Source of the DNA: Planifilum sp021793745
GTDB lineage: Bacteria; Bacillota; Bacilli; Thermoactinomycetales; DSM-44946
Assembly (NCBI GenBank): GCA_937983105.1
Contig: CALKAM010000045.1
Coordinates: 1-64,000, forward strand
Reading direction: 5' to 3'
Length of the DNA stretch: 64,000 nt
Every line of letters starts with the position of its first letter. Position 1 is the stretch's first letter. A model generated the notes under the pieces. That model did no database searches. It was not told the DNA's origin and was given only the letters and a program-made list of their open reading frames with translations. Both the position numbers and the translations under genes were made by a program. Positions 59,945 to 64,000 of this stretch are shown one piece after another.

Positions 59945-59977
59945 TCACATCCACCTCTGGGATGGGATGTACGGGCA

Positions 59978-61663
59978 TCACACCGGGGTCGTGGACGCGG
60001 TGAGCACTCCCCCCGGAGCCGGAATCGACCGCTCCCTCTCTTCTTTTTCCTCCTGGAGCAGCGCGCGGTCCAACACCTCTTCCAACCGGCTGACCGGAAT
60101 CACCTCGATCCCCTCCATCTCCTTGAACAGGCTTTGCATATTTTCCTCGGGAATGATCACCCGGGAAGCCCCCGCCTGCCGGGCGGCATCCACCTTGGCC
60201 ACGACGCCCCCCACCGGTTTCACCCGACCGTGAATGCTCAATTCCCCGGTCATGGCCAGCCGGTTGTCCACTGGGATCCCCCGGATCGCCGAAACGATGG
60301 CCGTGGCGATGGTTACTCCGGCCGAAGGGCCATCGATCGGTACCCCTCCCGGAAAATTGACGTGCAGGTGGTAATCGTCCGGTGCAAAACCGGTTCGCCT
60401 CAGGACGGTCATCACGTTTTCCACGGAACCCCGGGCCATGCTTTTTCGGCGCAGGGTCCGGGACCTTCCGCCCAACTCCTCCTCGTCGACCACACCCGTG
60501 ATCCGCAGGCTTCCGCCGCCCTTCTCCTCCGCCGGAACCGCCGTCACCTCAATTTCCAGCAATGCGCTCATGTTGGGACCGGAAACAGCCAACCCCGTTG
60601 CCACTCCGGCCTGGGGACGATCCGGCATCTTCAGCTCCGGTCGAGGGGACAGCTGACTGTTGTGCACCACCCATTCCACATCGGAAGCATGCACATGCTC
60701 CCTTTTTTCCGTCAGGGCCAGTCCGACGGCGGTCTGGACGATGTTGACCACTTCCCGACCGTTGGTGGCATACTTTTGGATGATCCGGATCACTTCTTCG
60801 TCGAAGCGGACACCCGTCCGATTCAGGGCCTGGCGGGCGATCTGCCCGATCTCCTTCCCGCGGAGTGGCCGGAAGAAGATCTCCATACACCGGGATCGAA
60901 TCGCCGGTGGAATCTCTTCGGGCATCCGGGTGGTCGCCCCGATCAAGCGGAAATCGGCGGGCAAACCGTTTTGGAAGATGTCGTGGATGTGGGAAGGGAT
61001 ATTGGAGTCCTCCGGGTTATAATAGGCGCTTTCCAAAAACACCTTTCGGTCTTCCAACACCTTTAAAAGCTTATTCATCTGAATCGGGTGCAGTTCGCCA
61101 ATTTCATCGATAAAGAGCACGCCGCCATGGGCCTTGGTAACCGCCCCCGGCTTGGGCTGAGGGATCCCGGCGATCCCCATCGCCCCCGCCCCCTGATAAA
61201 TCGGATCGTGTACCGAGCCGATCAGGGGATCCGCGATCCCCCGCTCGTCAAAACGGGCGGTGGTGGCATCGATCTCCACAAACTTGGACTCGGCGTTGAA
61301 GGGAGAAAGGGGATTTTTCTTCGCTTCTTCCAGAATCACGCGTGCTGCAGCGGTTTTGCCGACCCCCGGCGGTCCGTAGATGATCACGTGTTGCGGGTTG
61401 GGACCGCAAAGGGCCGCCGCGAGGGCCTTCACTCCCTCCTCTTGTCCAACGATTTCATCGACGGAGGACGGCCGCGTCTTTTCGGCGAGGGGTTCCGTCA
61501 AGGATATGGTGCGCAATCGTTGAAGCTTCTCCATCTCCTTGCGGGATTCCCGGTCGATCGCGCTCCGATTGGTTTGTTGGTTCTTCAGCAGGTTCCAAAA
61601 GTACAAGCCGATGACTACGGAGAAAAACACCTGAAGCAACATCAACAGTACCGTCCAGTTCAC
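59978..61663 (-). CDS. lonB: ATP-dependent protease LonB
   Basis: 561 residues. Membrane anchor at the N-terminus (WTVLLMLLQVFFSVVIGLYFWNLLKNQ), AAA+ with GPPGVGKTAAARVI and GGVLFIDEIGEL, and protease domain with DGPSAGVTIATA and VKPVGGVVAKVDAA (Ser-Lys dyad). This is the forespore-type LonB, shorter than LonA and lacking the N-terminal LAN domain. GTG 61663 gives MNWTVLLMLLQ, like the Bacillus start, with GGGAGG upstream. A SigF/SigG-type promoter precedes it. Confidence 0.94.
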   Translation of the reverse strand: MNWTVLLMLLQVFFSVVIGLYFWNLLKNQQTNRSAIDRESRKEMEKLQRLRTISLTEPLAEKTRPSSVDEIVGQEEGVKALAAALCGPNPQHVIIYGPPGVGKTAAARVILEEAKKNPLSPFNAESKFVEIDATTARFDERGIADPLIGSVHDPIYQGAGAMGIAGIPQPKPGAVTKAHGGVLFIDEIGELHPIQMNKLLKVLEDRKVFLESAYYNPEDSNIPSHIHDIFQNGLPADFRLIGATTRMPEEIPPAIRSRCMEIFFRPLRGKEIGQIARQALNRTGVRFDEEVIRIIQKYATNGREVVNIVQTAVGLALTEKREHVHASDVEWVVHNSQLSPRPELKMPDRPQAGVATGLAVSGPNMSALLEIEVTAVPAEEKGGGSLRITGVVDEEELGGRSRTLRRKSMARGSVENVMTVLRRTGFAPDDYHLHVNFPGGVPIDGPSAGVTIATAIVSAIRGIPVDNRLAMTGELSIHGRVKPVGGVVAKVDAARQAGASRVIIPEENMQSLFKEMEGIEVIPVSRLEEVLDRALLQEEKEERERSIPAPGGVLTASTTPV

Positions 61664-61721
61664 ATCCCATTCCTCCCGATCCAAATATGCTGGCACCGGT
61701 CCTTCGCTTTGGCGTCACGCA

Positions 61722-61751
61722 TAGTATGGCCGAGGAAAATTAGGGATAGTC
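61722..61751 (-). promoter_or_regulatory. SigG/SigF-type forespore promoter of lonB
   Basis: On the minus strand GACTA (61751-61747) and CATACTA (61728-61722) are 18 bases apart. The -10 matches the SigG consensus CATNMTA exactly; the -35 matches four of five. lonB is a forespore gene in B. subtilis. Confidence 0.55.
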
Positions 61752-61768
61752 ACAGCGGACAATTCCAC

Positions 61769-61804
61769 AAAAAAACAGCCGCCCGCCCTTCGGCGTGCGG
61801 CTGC
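61769..61804 (-). terminator. Intrinsic terminator after clpX
   Basis: CAGCCGC pairs with GCGGCTG around a GC-rich loop, followed by seven T on the minus strand. It separates the clpPX transcript from lonB. Confidence 0.85.
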
Positions 61805-61819
61805 CCTGGTAAGCCCGCT

Positions 61820-63082
61820 TCAGGCGCTTTCCTCTTTCATTTCAATGACGCGGCCTTCACGGGTGGTCAAGCGCGGCCCCACTTTTTTCAACACGCTGTC
61901 CTTCGTAACCACACATTTGGTTACGTCGTCCCGGGAGGGCAGTTCAAACATCACATCGAGCATGATGGACTCGATGATCGCCCGAAGTCCCCGGGCCCCC
62001 GTGTTCCGTTTGATGGCTTCCGCGGCGATCAGGCGGAGGGCCTCCTCCTCAAACACCAACTCCACGCCGTCCATCTCCATCAGCTTCTGATACTGTTTCA
62101 CCAAGGCGTTCTTCGGCTCTTTCAAAATGCGGACAAGGGTCTCTTCATCCAAGGGTTCCAGCGTGGAAATGACCGGGAGACGGCCGACAAATTCCGGGAT
62201 CAACCCGAATCGGAGCAGATCTTCGGGCAAAACCATTTTCAGGTATTCACCGGGTTTCATATCGGTGGTGGTGGTCTCCGCACCGAAACCGATCACTTTT
62301 TTACCGATACGGCGCTTGATGATCTGCTCCAGCCCGTCGAAGGCACCGCCGCAGATGAACAGGATGTTGCTGGTATCGATCTGAATAAACTCCTGGTGGG
62401 GATGCTTCCGGCCGCCCTGCGGCGGAACGCTGGCCATCGTCCCCTCCAGGATCTTCAGCAGCGCCTGCTGAACCCCTTCACCGGATACATCCCGGGTAAT
62501 GGAAGGATTTTCTGATTTCCGCGCCACCTTGTCGATCTCGTCGATGTAGATGATCCCCCGTTCCGCCTTCTCCACATCATAATCCGCCGCCTGGATCAAT
62601 TTCAGGAGAATGTTCTCCACATCCTCCCCCACGTATCCGGCTTCGGTCAGGGATGTGGCGTCGGCGATGGCAAAGGGAACGTTGAGAATCCGGGCAAGGC
62701 TCTGGGCCAAAAGGGTTTTACCGCTTCCCGTGGGCCCGATCATGATGATATTGCTCTTCTGCAGCTCCACATCATCCGTTTTGGTGGAACTGTTGATCCG
62801 CTTGTAATGGTTGTAAACGGCAACGGACAGCGATTTTTTGGCATGATCCTGCCCGATGACGTACTGGTCGAGAATATCGCGGATTTCCTGGGGTTTGGGC
62901 AAGTTCTTGAGGTCAATGTCCTCTTCGCCCCCCAGTTCTTCCTCCACGATCTCATTGCACAGCTCAATGCACTCATCGCAGATATATACTCCCGGGCCAG
63001 CGACCAATTTGCGCACTTGATCCTGGGACTTTCCGCAGAAGGAGCATTTGAGTTGGCCCTTTTCCTCGTTAAACTTGAACAT
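61820..63082 (-). CDS. clpX: ATP-dependent Clp protease ATP-binding subunit ClpX
   Basis: 420 residues. The N-terminal zinc domain has CSFCGKSQ and CDECIELC. Walker A is GPTGSGKTLLAQSLA, Walker B IIYIDEIDKVA, and the IGF loop for ClpP docking is in KVIGFGAET. It unfolds ssrA-tagged and other substrates for ClpP. It follows clpP by 4 bases, so both are cotranscribed. Confidence 0.97.
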   Translation of the reverse strand: MFKFNEEKGQLKCSFCGKSQDQVRKLVAGPGVYICDECIELCNEIVEEELGGEEDIDLKNLPKPQEIRDILDQYVIGQDHAKKSLSVAVYNHYKRINSSTKTDDVELQKSNIIMIGPTGSGKTLLAQSLARILNVPFAIADATSLTEAGYVGEDVENILLKLIQAADYDVEKAERGIIYIDEIDKVARKSENPSITRDVSGEGVQQALLKILEGTMASVPPQGGRKHPHQEFIQIDTSNILFICGGAFDGLEQIIKRRIGKKVIGFGAETTTTDMKPGEYLKMVLPEDLLRFGLIPEFVGRLPVISTLEPLDEETLVRILKEPKNALVKQYQKLMEMDGVELVFEEEALRLIAAEAIKRNTGARGLRAIIESIMLDVMFELPSRDDVTKCVVTKDSVLKKVGPRLTTREGRVIEMKEESA

Positions 63083-63086
63083 CGTA

Positions 63087-63683
63087 TCACCCCTTTCGGA
63101 GATCTCTCCGGGTGATCACTTCATCAATCAAGCCATACTCCTTAGCTTCGTAGGCATCCATGAAGTGGTCCCGATCGGTGTCTCGCTCAATCTTCTCCAA
63201 AGGTTGACCGGTTCGTTCGGCCAAAATTTCGTTGATCTTTTGGCGAGTCCGCAGGATCCAATCGGCATGGATTTTGATATCCGACGCCTGCCCACGGACT
63301 CCCCCCAGCGGCTGGTGGATCATCACCTCGCTATTGGGCAGAGCGAACCGTTTCCCTTTGGTGCCGGCCACCAGCAGGAAAGCACCCATGCTAGCAGCCA
63401 AGCCGACACAGATGGTGGAAACGTCCGGTTTGATGTGCTGGATGGTGTCATAGATCGCCATCCCCGCCGTCACGGAACCCCCCGGTGAATTTATGTACAA
63501 GTTGATGTCTTTCTCCGGATCCTCGGCCTGAAGAAACAAAAGCTGGGCCACAACCAGATTGGCCACATTGTCATCAATGGGACTGCCGATGAAGATGATG
63601 CGGTCCTTCAAAAGCCGGGAATATATGTCATAGGCGCGTTCACCTCGGTTGGTCTGCTCGACCACCATCGGAATCAACGGCAC
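63087..63683 (-). CDS. clpP: ATP-dependent Clp protease proteolytic subunit ClpP
   Basis: 198 residues; the catalytic triad is Ser98 (GLAASMGAF), His123 (MIHQPLGG) and Asp172 (RDTDRD). It starts MPLIPMVVEQTNRGERAYDIYSRLL, the form that is processed at the N-terminus in many species. It forms the 14-mer protease chamber for ClpX. No CtsR heptad repeat is seen upstream in the short tig-clpP gap. Confidence 0.97.
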   Translation of the reverse strand: MPLIPMVVEQTNRGERAYDIYSRLLKDRIIFIGSPIDDNVANLVVAQLLFLQAEDPEKDINLYINSPGGSVTAGMAIYDTIQHIKPDVSTICVGLAASMGAFLLVAGTKGKRFALPNSEVMIHQPLGGVRGQASDIKIHADWILRTRQKINEILAERTGQPLEKIERDTDRDHFMDAYEAKEYGLIDEVITRRDLRKG

Positions 63684-63724
63684 AGGTTACACCCCTTTCC
63701 CTTTAAGGATAGGAACGGTTGTAA

Positions 63725-63760
63725 AACAAGGCACGCAAGGATTTACGTGCCTCGTTTCCA
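63725..63760 (-). terminator. Terminator between tig and clpP
   Basis: GAGGCACG and CGTGCCTT on the minus strand form a stem followed by GTTTTAC. It lies 15-50 bases after the tig stop. Confidence 0.65.
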
Positions 63761-63774
63761 CCGCTCACTATTCA

Positions 63775-64000
63775 TTATGCCGCATTTTTACTGTTGGATA
63801 CAAGTAGGTCGATCGCCTTGCGCGTAAGCAGTTGATTTTTAATGCCTTCCAGGCCGTCCCGCTCCTCCAGGAGACGCCGCACCTCATCCTTGGGGCGATT
63901 CAACTGTTCCGCCAGCTTTTCCAGCTCTTCGTCGATCTCCTCATCCGTCACTTCCAGCTTCTCTTCCTTGGCGATCGCCTCCAGGACCAGGTTGGCCCGC
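63775..64000 (-). CDS. tig: Trigger factor, C-terminal part (runs off the window)
   Basis: The last 75 codons: ANLVLEAIAKEEKLEVTDEEIDEELEKLAEQLN ... NQLLTRKAIDLLVSNSKNAA, ending TAA at 63775. This is the C-terminal helical arm of trigger factor, the ribosome-bound chaperone. Its place upstream of clpP/clpX is the standard order. Confidence 0.88.
   Translation of the reverse strand, partial: RANLVLEAIAKEEKLEVTDEEIDEELEKLAEQLNRPKDEVRRLLEERDGLEGIKNQLLTRKAIDLLVSNSKNAA

Noticed and set aside
16500..64000. Long antisense open frames over valS, hemL, ddl, lonA and clpX
   Set aside because: High GC makes stop codons rare in antisense frames. They mirror real genes, lack ribosome binding sites and have no domain content.

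Overview
The window is a chromosomal segment of a GC-rich, endospore-forming Bacillota. It carries the sporulation genes safA (partial), spo0B, spoIVFA, spoIVFB, spoIIB, spoVID, ysxE and lonB. Their order follows, in reverse, the conserved Bacillus block tig-clpX-lonB-lonA-ysxC-hemAXCDBL-spoVID-ysxE-valS-folC ... spoIIB-maf-radC-minCD-spoIVFAB-rplU-ysxB-rpmA-spo0B-obg-pheBA ... safA. High GC, many GTG/TTG starts, a siroheme-decarboxylase-like gene in the hem operon and pilMNO next to spoIIB suggest a thermophilic Bacillales such as Thermoactinomycetaceae (inference). Most genes lie on the minus strand.

Region by region. 1-4.3 kb: the start of safA, a divergent SGNH hydrolase plus ABC-2 exporter operon, a thioesterase and a GNAT enzyme. 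4.3-9 kb: amino-acid genes. ilvE stands behind a consensus promoter and a ykkC-type riboswitch with a terminator; pheB-thrC-thrB-pheA form one operon. 9-12.2 kb: an Asp23 protein, a YdbC-like protein and a LMW-phosphatase/fructosamine-kinase pair. 12.2-15.6 kb: obg, spo0B (here membrane anchored), rpmA, prp, rplU. 15.6-17 kb: a rhodanese/persulfide dioxygenase under a palindromic CsoR/CstR-like operator. 17-21.8 kb: spoIVFBA, minDC, radC, maf. 21.9-26.3 kb: spoIIB and a partial type IV pilus/competence set (pilO, pilN, pilM, comC). 26.7-28.7 kb: a lower-GC two-gene cassette with its own promoter and terminator. One protein is a membrane protein with a Cas4/AddB-like cysteine pattern, the other a small helical protein; both carry the same short motif. 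This is the best candidate for an undescribed system. 28.9-35.5 kb: an RraA-like gene, murC, folC and valS with a T-box leader, plus a 52-residue membrane protein. 35.8-38.5 kb: ysxE and spoVID (coat assembly).

38.7-48.3 kb: a GNAT gene and the tetrapyrrole operon hemA-hemX-precorrin-2 dehydrogenase-hemC-cobA/hemD-hemB-ahbAB-hemL. It makes 5-aminolevulinate, uroporphyrinogen III and precorrin-2/sirohydrochlorin; the AhbA/B fusion suggests onward decarboxylation of siroheme. 48.3-51 kb: a NitT/TauT-type ABC importer. 51.2-53.7 kb: a NarL-type two-component system. 53.8-55.4 kb: an EamA transporter and a small membrane protein. 55.4-64 kb: ddl, engB and the protein quality-control cluster lonA, lonB, clpX, clpP and the end of tig.

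No tRNA, rRNA, CRISPR array or insertion sequence was recognised. Starts were moved to Shine-Dalgarno-supported codons where the longest reading frame was clearly over-extended.
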